Assembly: GCF_030056815.1 (NCBI RefSeq)
Contig: NZ_JASHKR010000046.1
Location: forward strand, 1 to 36,961
Reading direction: 5' to 3'
From: Rhodococcus sp. IEGM 1379
GTDB lineage: Bacteria > Actinomycetota > Actinomycetes > Mycobacteriales > Mycobacteriaceae
DNA: 36,961 nt
Shown here: positions 13,714 to 21,800 of the stretch, one piece after another
Layout of the letters: the number at the start of each line of letters is the position of its first letter
Numbering within the stretch: position 1 is the stretch's first letter
Program-made: the position numbers and the translations under genes
The notes under the pieces: model-generated
Told to the model about the DNA's origin: nothing
Seen by the model: only the letters and a program-made list of their open reading frames with translations
Database searches by the model: none

Positions 13714-14145
13714 ATGTATGAGACATCTGTAGTCGTCGTAGGCACGGTCATCACCAACCCGGTGAAACGGCAGACAGCCAATGGCGAAGAGGTGCTGAGC
13801 TTTCGGATGGCGAGTAACGCGCGTCGCAAAGACATGACGACGGGCGAATGGACCGACGGCGCGACGCTCTATCTGACGGTTACGTGTTGGCGACGATTGG
13901 TGACCGGCGTCGGCGCATCCATCATGAAGGGTGATCCGGTCATGGCCGCGGGGGAGTTGCGCACCAACGAGTACACGACCAAAGAAGGTATTCCCCGCTC
14001 CGATCTGGAGATGCGGGCCACCGCAGTGGGGCCTGACCTGGCGCGGTGCATTGCGAAGATCGAGCGGCACAGCAAGCCGGTCTCGATCGAGGAGTCCGAG
14101 GAGCACGTCGCGGCCGAAGAATCCGTGGAGACTATCGCAGCATGA
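13714..14145 (+). CDS. ssb: Single-stranded DNA-binding protein, SsbB-type paralogue
   Basis: A 143-residue protein with an N-terminal OB fold of the SSB family: ETSVVVVGTVITNPVKRQTANGEE as early strands, LSFRMASNARR, LYLTVTCWRRL and KGDPVMAAGELRTNEYTTKEG. It lacks the long Gly-rich linker and the acidic DDDIPF-type tip that the main SSB uses to recruit partner proteins; the tail is only ESVETIAA. This fits the second SSB of actinobacteria (Rv2478c-like), linked to special DNA-repair or natural-state roles rather than replication. The ATG has GAGGGGG eight bases upstream. It is convergent with the marR gene, seven bases from its stop. Confidence 0.9.
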   Translation: MYETSVVVVGTVITNPVKRQTANGEEVLSFRMASNARRKDMTTGEWTDGATLYLTVTCWRRLVTGVGASIMKGDPVMAAGELRTNEYTTKEGIPRSDLEMRATAVGPDLARCIAKIERHSKPVSIEESEEHVAAEESVETIAA

Positions 14146-14151
14146 ATTAGC

Positions 14152-14613
14152 TCAGGCGCGAGATTTCGGGCAGTCGCGGGCGCGACCCTGGTCGTGACCC
14201 GCGTCTACTCGCTCGAGCAGCTGGTACAGAACACTCTGTTCGGAATCGTCGAGGTCGTCGAAAACGTCGGACGACTCACGCCGCTGGGCTTTGACGATAT
14301 CCGCGGCCAGGGCGATGCCGTCGTCCGTGAGTTCGAGTAGTACCGCGCGGCGATCCCCTGGATCGGGCATGCGCGTGACCCAGCCCGCGGCCTCGAGTGA
14401 ATCCACGACGTCCGTTGCGGAACGGGGGACGATACGCAGTCGCTCGGCAAGGAATCCCAATCGCACGGGTTCGCCGGCGCGTGCAAGTACCCGAATCGCG
14501 CGGCCTTGGGATGGGGACAGGCCGAACGGTTCCAAAGCGGAGATCTGGCGTCGGCGAATGGTTCGGGCTACGGACATCACTACGTCGGTGAGTTCGCGCT
14601 CTCGGGAATGCAT
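14152..14613 (-). CDS. MarR-family transcriptional regulator
   Basis: A 153-residue winged-helix regulator. Residues 30-100 hold the MarR domain: LSPSQGRAIRVLARAGEPVRLGFLAERL, with RSATDVVDSLEAAGWVTR as recognition helix and PGDRRAVLLELTDDG as wing. Such proteins are dimeric repressors that release DNA when a small ligand binds. It is divergent from an ABC exporter, and a palindromic site lies between them, so it probably represses the exporter and itself. TAGACT on the minus strand (14625-14620) is six bases from the ATG, which suggests a leaderless transcript. A ligand cannot be named from sequence. Confidence 0.9.
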   Translation of the reverse strand: MHSRERELTDVVMSVARTIRRRQISALEPFGLSPSQGRAIRVLARAGEPVRLGFLAERLRIVPRSATDVVDSLEAAGWVTRMPDPGDRRAVLLELTDDGIALAADIVKAQRRESSDVFDDLDDSEQSVLYQLLERVDAGHDQGRARDCPKSRA

Positions 14614-14619
14614 GCGGTC

Positions 14620-14625
14620 AGTCTA
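14620..14625 (-). promoter_or_regulatory. -10 box of leaderless marR promoter
   Basis: TAGACT read on the minus strand fits TAnnnT and ends six bases before the marR ATG (14613). No Shine-Dalgarno sequence precedes the start. The palindrome at 14650-14662 lies just upstream, near the expected -35 region, which fits autorepression. Confidence 0.45.
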
Positions 14626-14641
14626 GCGTTGTTGGTGTCAG

Positions 14642-14662
14642 CCTCATAGTGAGGTAACCTCA
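14642..14662. promoter_or_regulatory. Palindromic operator between marR and the ABC exporter
   Basis: TGAGGTAACCTCA (14650-14662) is a perfect palindrome around a central base. A third half-site CCTCA (14642-14646) forms a second inverted pair with TGAGG (14650-14654). The cluster lies in the 90-bp space between divergent starts, the usual place for a MarR operator. Confidence 0.65.
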
Positions 14663-14703
14663 TCAATATGAAATGTGGGTGAGAGCGCCTCCAGGAGGTA
14701 AAC

Positions 14704-16536
14704 GTGAGACCAGATCACATCAGAGATTTCGACAAGCCCGCCGACCCGCACGCTCCGGCGGACCCCGTATCGCCGCGACGCGTACTCGAATTGTTCGCGC
14801 CGTACCGGAAACAGATCGCGATAGTCACAGCAGTGATTACTCTCAGCGCGATCGTCGCGTTGGGTAGCCCGTTGCTCCTCCGCGAAATGCTCGACAAGGC
14901 TATCCCCGACAAAAACCTCGGACTCGTGAGCTTCCTGGCGATCGGCATGATCGCCATCGCGATCATCACCAGTTGCCTCGGTGTGGCGCAAACCTGGATG
15001 TCCAACAGCATCGGCCAGAAACTGATGCATCAACTGCGTGTGCGGGTGTACTCGCATCTGCAGAATCAGTCCCTCGGATTCTTCGCTCGAACGCGTACCG
15101 GCGAAGTACAGTCGCGCATCGCCAACGACATCGGCGGCATGCAATCCGTCGTCACCAATACCGCAACATCGATCGCTCAGAACGCAACAACAGTTGCCGC
15201 GACCATCGTCGCGCTGTTCCTGCTCGATTGGCGTCTGGCGATCTTCTCGCTCGCGATTCTGCCCGTCTTCATCCGTATTGCGCGAAAGATCGGCAACGAG
15301 CGTCGCAAGATTTCGGGTACACGGCAGAAGTTGCTCAGCGACCTGTCCGTTCAGGTCGAGGAATCCCTTTCGGTCAGCGGCATCTTGCTCGGCAAGACCA
15401 CGGGCGCGAAATCGGCGCTCACCGATCGCTTCACCGAGCGCTCCGCCGAAGTGGCCGACGTCGAACTCCGCGCAATGATGGCTGGAAAATGGCGCATGGC
15501 AACCATGTCGATCACGTTTGCGGCCATGCCCGCATTGGTCTACTGGTTTGCCGGATTCACCCTTGACCACGGCAACACCATCACAGTCGGAACGTTGGTT
15601 GCCTTCACGACTTTGCAGACGCAGTTGTTCCGGCCGACCATGATGCTTCTCAATACCGGCGTTGAAGTGCAGAGTTCCATGGCACTGTTCAGCCGGGTTT
15701 TCGAGTACCTGGATCTGCCGATCGACATCGCCGATCCGGAGGAGTCGAAGGAATTCGACCGGGCAACGATGACTGGCGAACTGCGATTCGACCACGTCGA
15801 CTTCTCGTACCCCGGAACCGACTCCAAGACTCTGAACGACATCGATCTGAGCGTCCCCGCCGGCGGAACTCTCGCGCTCGTCGGGTCAACGGGATCGGGC
15901 AAGACCACTCTCGGGTACCTCGCCGCGCGGTTGTACGACCCGACGGCTGGGTCCGTGACGATCGACGGCGTCGATCTACGTGACCTCGATCTGTCCACGG
16001 TTTCCGACCTGATCGGTGTCGTATCTCAGGAGACGTACCTGTTCCACACGACGATTCGCGAGAATCTGCGGTTCGCGAAACCTGATGCCACTGACGAGGA
16101 GATCGAGCAGGCCGCACGCATTGCGCAGATCCACGAGTTCATCGTCGGTCTGGACGAGGGTTACGACACCATGGTCGGTGAGCGTGGCTACCGGTTCTCG
16201 GGTGGCGAGAAGCAACGTATCGCCATTGCGCGGACGGTATTGCGAAACCCGCCGATCCTGGTTCTCGACGAGGCGACCAGCGCGCTGGACAACCGCACCG
16301 AACGTGCGTTGCAGGACGCCTTGGATGAACTCATGGTTGGGCGCACCACTCTTGTTGTAGCGCACAGGCTTTCGACAGTGAGGGATGCAGACCTGATTGC
16401 AGTGCTCGATCAGGGCGTGGTCGTGGAGAAGGGCACCCACGACGAGTTGGTCGAACAAGGTGGACGGTATGCGCAGCTCCTCGCGGCCACCGGCAACGAC
16501 GCCACGGAACTGCCGTCCGAACTTCAGAGTGTGTGA
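14704..16536 (+). CDS. ABC exporter, fused transmembrane and ATPase domains
   Basis: A 610-residue half-transporter of the multidrug/lipid exporter type, working as a dimer. Residues 30-330 are the six-helix membrane domain (first helix IAIVTAVITLSAIVALG; segment LGFFARTRTGEVQSRIANDI). Residues 355-600 are the ATPase: Walker A GSTGSGKTT, Q-loop VSQETYLF, signature RFSGGEKQR, Walker B ILVLDEATSALD and H-loop VVAHRLS. The signature reads FSGGE rather than LSGGQ, a common variant. GTG at 14704 has AGGAGGT (14693-14699) four bases upstream. The divergent MarR gene and shared operator suggest induction by the exported compound or a related one. The substrate cannot be told from the sequence. Confidence 0.92.
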   Translation: MRPDHIRDFDKPADPHAPADPVSPRRVLELFAPYRKQIAIVTAVITLSAIVALGSPLLLREMLDKAIPDKNLGLVSFLAIGMIAIAIITSCLGVAQTWMSNSIGQKLMHQLRVRVYSHLQNQSLGFFARTRTGEVQSRIANDIGGMQSVVTNTATSIAQNATTVAATIVALFLLDWRLAIFSLAILPVFIRIARKIGNERRKISGTRQKLLSDLSVQVEESLSVSGILLGKTTGAKSALTDRFTERSAEVADVELRAMMAGKWRMATMSITFAAMPALVYWFAGFTLDHGNTITVGTLVAFTTLQTQLFRPTMMLLNTGVEVQSSMALFSRVFEYLDLPIDIADPEESKEFDRATMTGELRFDHVDFSYPGTDSKTLNDIDLSVPAGGTLALVGSTGSGKTTLGYLAARLYDPTAGSVTIDGVDLRDLDLSTVSDLIGVVSQETYLFHTTIRENLRFAKPDATDEEIEQAARIAQIHEFIVGLDEGYDTMVGERGYRFSGGEKQRIAIARTVLRNPPILVLDEATSALDNRTERALQDALDELMVGRTTLVVAHRLSTVRDADLIAVLDQGVVVEKGTHDELVEQGGRYAQLLAATGNDATELPSELQSV

Positions 16537-16574
16537 ACCTCCACGCGCAATGTGGGTAATGCGACAAACGCCGA

Positions 16575-16580
16575 TAGGCT
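16575..16580 (+). promoter_or_regulatory. -10 box of leaderless ettA promoter
   Basis: TAGGCT fits TAnnnT and is followed by seven bases and then the ettA ATG at 16588. No Shine-Dalgarno sequence is present, so the transcript is probably leaderless. No clear -35 box was seen. Confidence 0.45.
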
Positions 16581-16587
16581 GACGGTT

Positions 16588-18267
16588 ATGGCTGAGTTTA
16601 TTTATACGATGAAGAAGGTGCGCAAGGCGCACGGTGACAAGGTCATCCTCGATGACGTCACGATGAGCTTCTACCCCGGCGCGAAGATCGGTGTCGTCGG
16701 ACCCAACGGCGCTGGTAAGTCCAGCATCCTCAAGATCATGGCCGGACTGGACCAGCCGGGCAACGGCGAGGCGTTCATCGCTCCCGGCGCAACGGTCGGC
16801 ATCCTCATGCAGGAGCCGCAGCTCGACGAGACCAAGACCGTTCGCGAGAACGTCGAAGAAGGCCTCGGCGAGACCATGGTTCAGCTCAAGCGATACAACG
16901 AGATCGCCGAGCTCATGGCTACGGATTACTCCGACGAGCTGATGGAAGAAATGGGCGAGCTTCAGGAGAAGCTCGACCATGCCAACGCCTGGGAGATCGA
17001 TTCCCAGCTCGAACAGGCCATGGACGCGCTGCGTTGCCCGCCGCCGGAGGACATGGTCACGCACCTCTCCGGTGGTGAGAAGCGTCGCGTCGCACTGTGC
17101 AAGCTGCTGCTGAGCAAGCCCGACCTGCTGCTCCTCGATGAGCCCACTAACCACCTCGACGCCGAGTCGGTCCTGTGGCTCGAGCAGCACCTCGCTGCAT
17201 ACCCCGGCGCTATCCTCGCCGTCACTCACGATCGTTACTTCCTCGATCACGTGGCGCAGTGGATCTGTGAGGTCGACCGCGGTCGCCTCTACCCGTACGA
17301 GGGCAACTACTCCACATACCTGGAGCAGAAGGCCGCTCGCCTCGAGGTGTCCGGCAAGAAGGACCAGAAGCTGCAGAAGCGACTCAAGGACGAACTCGCG
17401 TGGGTTCGTTCCGGCGCCAAGGCCCGTCAGGCCAAGAGCAAGGCACGTCTGGATCGCTACGAAGAGATGGCCATCGAGGCGGAAAAGACCCGCAAGCTCG
17501 ACTTCGACGAGATCCAGATTCCGGCACCGCCGCGTCTGGGCGACGTTGTCGTCGAGGTCAAGAACCTCGACAAGGGCTTCGACGGTCGCGTCCTGATCAA
17601 GGACCTCTCGTTCACGCTTCCGCGTAACGGCATCGTCGGCGTCATCGGTCCCAACGGTGTCGGTAAGACGACGCTGTTCAAGACCATTGTCGGTCTCGAA
17701 GAGCCGGATTCGGGTGAGGTCAAGATCGGTCAGACGGTCAAGCTGAGCTACGTCGACCAGAACCGCAGCGGCATCGACCCGAAGAAGACGGTCTGGGAGA
17801 CCGTGTCCGACGGACTCGACTTCATCGTCGTCGGCCAGACCGAATTCCCGTCGCGCGCCTACATCAGCTCGTTCGGATTCAAGGGTCACGATCAGCAGAA
17901 GCCTGCCGGCGTTCTCTCCGGTGGTGAGCGCAACCGTCTGAACCTGGCGATGACGCTCAAGCAGGGCGGCAACCTGATCCTGCTCGATGAGCCGACTAAC
18001 GACCTCGACGTCGAAACCCTCGGTTCGCTGGAGAACGCTCTCGAAGAGTTCCCAGGCTGCGCCGTCGTGATCTCGCACGATCGCTGGTTCCTGGACCGCA
18101 CGTGTACCCACATCCTGGCGTGGGAAGGCGGCTTCGGCGATAACGAAGCTGCTTGGTACTGGTACGAAGGCAACTTCGAAGGCTACGAGGCCAACAAGGT
18201 CGAGCGACTCGGCGCCGACGCCGCGCGTCCGCACCGCGTCACGCACCGCAAGCTCACCAGGGACTGA
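16588..18267 (+). CDS. ettA: Energy-dependent translational throttle protein EttA (ABC-F)
   Basis: A 559-residue ABC-F ATPase that binds the ribosomal E site and adjusts early elongation to the cell's ATP/ADP state. It has two ATPase domains: Walker A GPNGAGKSS with LSGGEKRRVALCKLL and LLLDEPTNHLD, then GPNGVGKTT with LSGGERNRLNLAMTL and LILLDEPTNDLD. Between them lie an arm insert (near residues 95-140) and the charged linker KKDQKLQKRLKDELAWVRSG. There is no membrane domain. The start MAEFIYTMKKVRKAHG is family-typical and sits behind a leaderless -10 box; a frame from 16552 only adds 12 unlikely residues. It is the orthologue of Rv2477c by position and sequence. A thioesterase gene follows three bases after the stop. 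Confidence 0.95.
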   Translation: MAEFIYTMKKVRKAHGDKVILDDVTMSFYPGAKIGVVGPNGAGKSSILKIMAGLDQPGNGEAFIAPGATVGILMQEPQLDETKTVRENVEEGLGETMVQLKRYNEIAELMATDYSDELMEEMGELQEKLDHANAWEIDSQLEQAMDALRCPPPEDMVTHLSGGEKRRVALCKLLLSKPDLLLLDEPTNHLDAESVLWLEQHLAAYPGAILAVTHDRYFLDHVAQWICEVDRGRLYPYEGNYSTYLEQKAARLEVSGKKDQKLQKRLKDELAWVRSGAKARQAKSKARLDRYEEMAIEAEKTRKLDFDEIQIPAPPRLGDVVVEVKNLDKGFDGRVLIKDLSFTLPRNGIVGVIGPNGVGKTTLFKTIVGLEEPDSGEVKIGQTVKLSYVDQNRSGIDPKKTVWETVSDGLDFIVVGQTEFPSRAYISSFGFKGHDQQKPAGVLSGGERNRLNLAMTLKQGGNLILLDEPTNDLDVETLGSLENALEEFPGCAVVISHDRWFLDRTCTHILAWEGGFGDNEAAWYWYEGNFEGYEANKVERLGADAARPHRVTHRKLTRD

Positions 18268-18270
18268 CCT

Positions 18271-18705
18271 GTGGCAGACGCATTCAGTTGCGAGGTCCAG
18301 GTTCGGTGGGGTGATTCCGACCGCCTGGGCCATGTCAACAACACCAAGTACGCCGAGTACATGCAGGAAGCTCGAATCCAGTTTCTGGAGTCGAAGCTTG
18401 CTGTTCACGGTGGGCGGCCGGGATACGTCGTCGTCCGAAAGATGACTATCGAATTCCTCAAGCCTGTGACGGATTCTTCCGGTCCGCTGCAGATCGACGT
18501 CGTCACGACGCACGTCGGAAAGTCGTCGTTCACGGTCCGTCACATCATCCGCGACAACACGGGTGCCGAGTGCGCCTTCGGTGATGCGCTGATGGTCGGA
18601 TTCGACAAGGTGACCGAAAGGTCCAGAACCCTTGCCGAGAGTGAACGTTCGGTTCTCGAAGCTGCGCTCGTTTCGGTGAATGAACCGCAAGATTTCGTCT
18701 CGTAG
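18271..18705 (+). CDS. Hot-dog-fold acyl-CoA thioesterase (4HBT family)
   Basis: A 144-residue protein with the 4-hydroxybenzoyl-CoA thioesterase pattern: VQVRWGDSDRLGHVNNTKYAEYMQEAR at the N-terminus, where the aspartate of GDSD and the HVNN segment belong to the active site, then VVVRKMTIEFLKPV. Members form dimers or tetramers and hydrolyse acyl-CoA esters; the natural substrate is unknown. The GTG start lies three bases after the ettA stop, so the two are probably cotranscribed. A second, related thioesterase follows gdh at 23664. In M. tuberculosis, as remembered, only the later one is found next to gdh, so this copy may be an extra. Confidence 0.85.
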   Translation: MADAFSCEVQVRWGDSDRLGHVNNTKYAEYMQEARIQFLESKLAVHGGRPGYVVVRKMTIEFLKPVTDSSGPLQIDVVTTHVGKSSFTVRHIIRDNTGAECAFGDALMVGFDKVTERSRTLAESERSVLEAALVSVNEPQDFVS

Positions 18706-18725
18706 TTCGCCCTAGATGGTGGTCG

Positions 18726-18759
18726 CCGCGGCTAGTCTCGAGTCAGAGATTGGCCGCGG
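18726..18759 (+). promoter_or_regulatory. Inverted repeat and possible -10 box upstream of gdh
   Basis: CCGCGGC (18726-18732) and GCCGCGG (18753-18759) are inverted copies, and an inner TCTC/GAGA pair can extend the stem. TAGTCT (18733-18738) inside it fits TAnnnT. Either a regulated gdh promoter with a leader of about 78 bases or a weak terminator after the thioesterase is possible. Confidence 0.3.
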
Positions 18760-18822
18760 TGATCAGAACCCACGGTGGTCAAGGCCTCCAGGGATCTAGA
18801 CCTACAGGGATGTGAGTCAAGA

Positions 18823-21800
18823 ATGACGGACCGACAAGAGACCTCCTCAAGCCTCGACGAAGCGACGTTACTCACGCGCCTTCGCGAGGCTTTTTTCACA
18901 CATATCGACGAGGGCGACAGCGACGATGTGATCAATGGCCGATCCGATCGAGTCTTGCTTGCGCACCTTGCACTCGGGCGGCACCGGACGCCGGGAACCG
19001 CGGTGTGGCATGTCTACCGTCCGTGGGGACCGGAAGGTCTCGGAGCTTCCGTGCAGATCGTCACCGACGACATGTCGCTGCTTGTCGAGTCCGTCACGGC
19101 GATGCTCAATCGACTCGGTGTGGGAATCAGTCAGTTCGCGCATCCGATCCTGACCGTGGAACGCGACAATTCTGGCAATCTGGTTTCCTTGGACGGCAAC
19201 GGAATTCAGGAATCCTGGATGCACGTTCAGTTGGATTCCGAAGTCGACGAATCAGCTCTCGACGCTATCGATGCGCATCTGGGCAAAGTGCTCGCAGATG
19301 TCCGTCAGGTCGTCGAAGACACTCCGGCCATGACCGCGCTCGAATTGAGCATCGCTGATGAACTCGAGAAATCGGCATCCACGGCGTCCGGGAGAATTTC
19401 GCCCGAAGAGTTCTCCGATACCGCGCGGTTGCTCCGCTGGATGGCCGACGGAAACTATGCGGTGCTGGGATACCGCCGATTCGAGGGCACATCCGACGGT
19501 TCACGTACCGTCGAGGGCAGCGCTCTGGGAGTGCTCCGGACTGATGTCGTCACTGAGGGGCCGATGAGTTTGCCGCCCGTTGCGGATCTCCCGGACCGCC
19601 CGCTGCTGGTCCTCACTCAAGGCTCGTTCCCGGCCACAGTTCACCGCGCGGTTTACCCTTACTTCGTCGGTATCTCCATCCTCGACGACGACGGAAACAT
19701 AGTGGGGGAGCACAGGTTTCTCGGAGTGTTCACGGTGGTGGCGCTACACGAGAACGTACTCGCGATTCCGCTGATCGAGCGTCGTGTGCGTGAGGTGATC
19801 AAACGTGCTGGTGTGGATCTCAATTCGTATTCCGGCCAGGCGATGCTCGAAGTGATCCAGTCGTTCCCGCGTACCGAGTTGTTCTCGAGTGACACACAAA
19901 CCTTGTTCGAAACCGTTCACGCTGTCCACAGCATCGGACTGCGTCGGCAGGTGCGGTTGTTCGTACGCGAAGACACGTTCGGACGCTTTGTCTCGTGCTT
20001 GGTGTATCTGCCGCGAGACCGCTATACGACGCGTGTGCGCTTGGCGATGCAGCACACACTGTGGCGTGAATTCGGTCCGGGCACTCTCGATTACACGGCC
20101 CGGGTTACCGAGAACGATCTGGCGTTGCTTCACGTGACGATCCGTCGTGAGCCGGGCAGTGAACCGGTTCATCTGGATGTGTCCGAGGAGAATCGTGAGC
20201 GAGTCCAGGGGTTACTGACCGAGGTCAGTCGCAGCTGGGACGACCGTATCACTGACCTGGTGCGCGACGCGTCGAGTGCGGAACTTGAACTTGTGCAGCG
20301 GTATTCGCGTGTTCTTCCGGACGGGTACAAAGAAGACTTCGAACCCTCGCGGGCGCTGTCCGATATCGCTCGACTCGAGGCACTGGCGCCCGGAGCGATC
20401 GATGTATTGCTTTATCGGGCTGAAGATTCCGATCCCGGTCAGTGGCGGTTCACGCTCTTTGTCGGCGGCGGCGGTATCTCGCTCAGTCAGGTTCTTCCGG
20501 TGTTGCAGTCACTCGGAGTGGAGGTGCTCGACGAAAGACCACACGTTGTGCAGCGCCTCGACGGAGTGCAGTGCTGGATCTACGATTTCGGGCTGTTCGT
20601 GCCGGCGGATCTACGGGCGTCCGTCGAAATCGATCTCGATACGCAAGTCCCTTTGGAGACCAGCACAGTTCCGCTGACCGAGGTGCAGAAGCGTTTCACC
20701 GCTGCCTTCGGTGCCGTGTGGTTCGGACGCGCCGAGGCCGACCGTTTCAACGAACTGGTGCTGCGGGCCGGAATGACGTGGCGGCAGGCAGTTGTGCTGC
20801 GTGCCTACGCAAAGTACTTGCGGCAGGCTACCTTTCCTTACAGTCAATTTCATATCGAGGGAATTGCCCTCACGCACCCGAAGACGGCTTGTGCGTTGGT
20901 GGAATTGTTCGAGGCGATGTTCGATCCACAGTCACAGGATGAAGGGCGTGTCGCCGAGCTGGAGGAGCAGTTGCGGGCCTCCATCGACGAGGTGCTCAGT
21001 TTGGATGCCGACCGCATTCTGCGAGGCATGTTCTCGCTGGTGAAAGCGACGTTGCGCACCAATTTCTACGTCATCGACGGGGACGGGCGCTCGCGTGACT
21101 ATTTGTCGATCAAGCTCGATCCGTCCCGGATCAGTGAATTGCCCAAGCCCCGGCCGGCTTTCGAGATCTTCGTGTACTCGCCGAAAGTCGAAGGTGTGCA
21201 CCTTCGGTTCGGTGCGGTCGCCCGCGGCGGTTTGAGGTGGTCGGATCGGCGTGAAGATTTCCGCACCGAGGTACTTGGCTTGGTGAAGGCCCAGGCCGTC
21301 AAAAATGCCGTCATCGTTCCCGTAGGCGCCAAAGGTGGTTTCGTTGTGAAGAATCCGCCGCCGCCTACCGGTGATCCGGTGGTAGATCGCACGGCAACAT
21401 TGGAGTCCGGCAAGGCGTGCTACCGCACCTTCATCTCGGGACTTCTCGATATCACCGACAACGTCGATCCCGATACGGGCGCAGTTGTCACCCCGGAGCG
21501 GGTAGTACGAAAGGACGACGAGGATCGATACCTGGTAGTCGCCGCAGACAAGGGGACTGCATCGTTCTCCGATCTGGCGAATTCTGTTGCAGCGCAATAT
21601 GATTTCTGGCTCGGTGACGCCTTTGCCTCCGGTGGATCGGTAGGATACGACCACAAGGGAATGGGCATCACGGCGCGTGGCGCGTGGGAAAGTGTCAAGC
21701 GTCATTTCCGTGAGATCGGCGTCGACACGCAGTCCGAGGATTTCACCACCGTCGGCGTGGGCGACATGAGCGGTGACGTTTTCGGCAACGGTATGTTGCT

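Noticed and set aside
15976-18690. A 904-codon open frame on the minus strand across ettA and the end of the ABC exporter
   Set aside because: It lies antisense to two strongly supported genes, and its residue pattern has no family motif. Long antisense frames are common in high-GC DNA.
18775-18822. Upstream GTG start for gdh
   Set aside because: The added 16 residues show no similarity, and the leader holds promoter-like and inverted-repeat signals.
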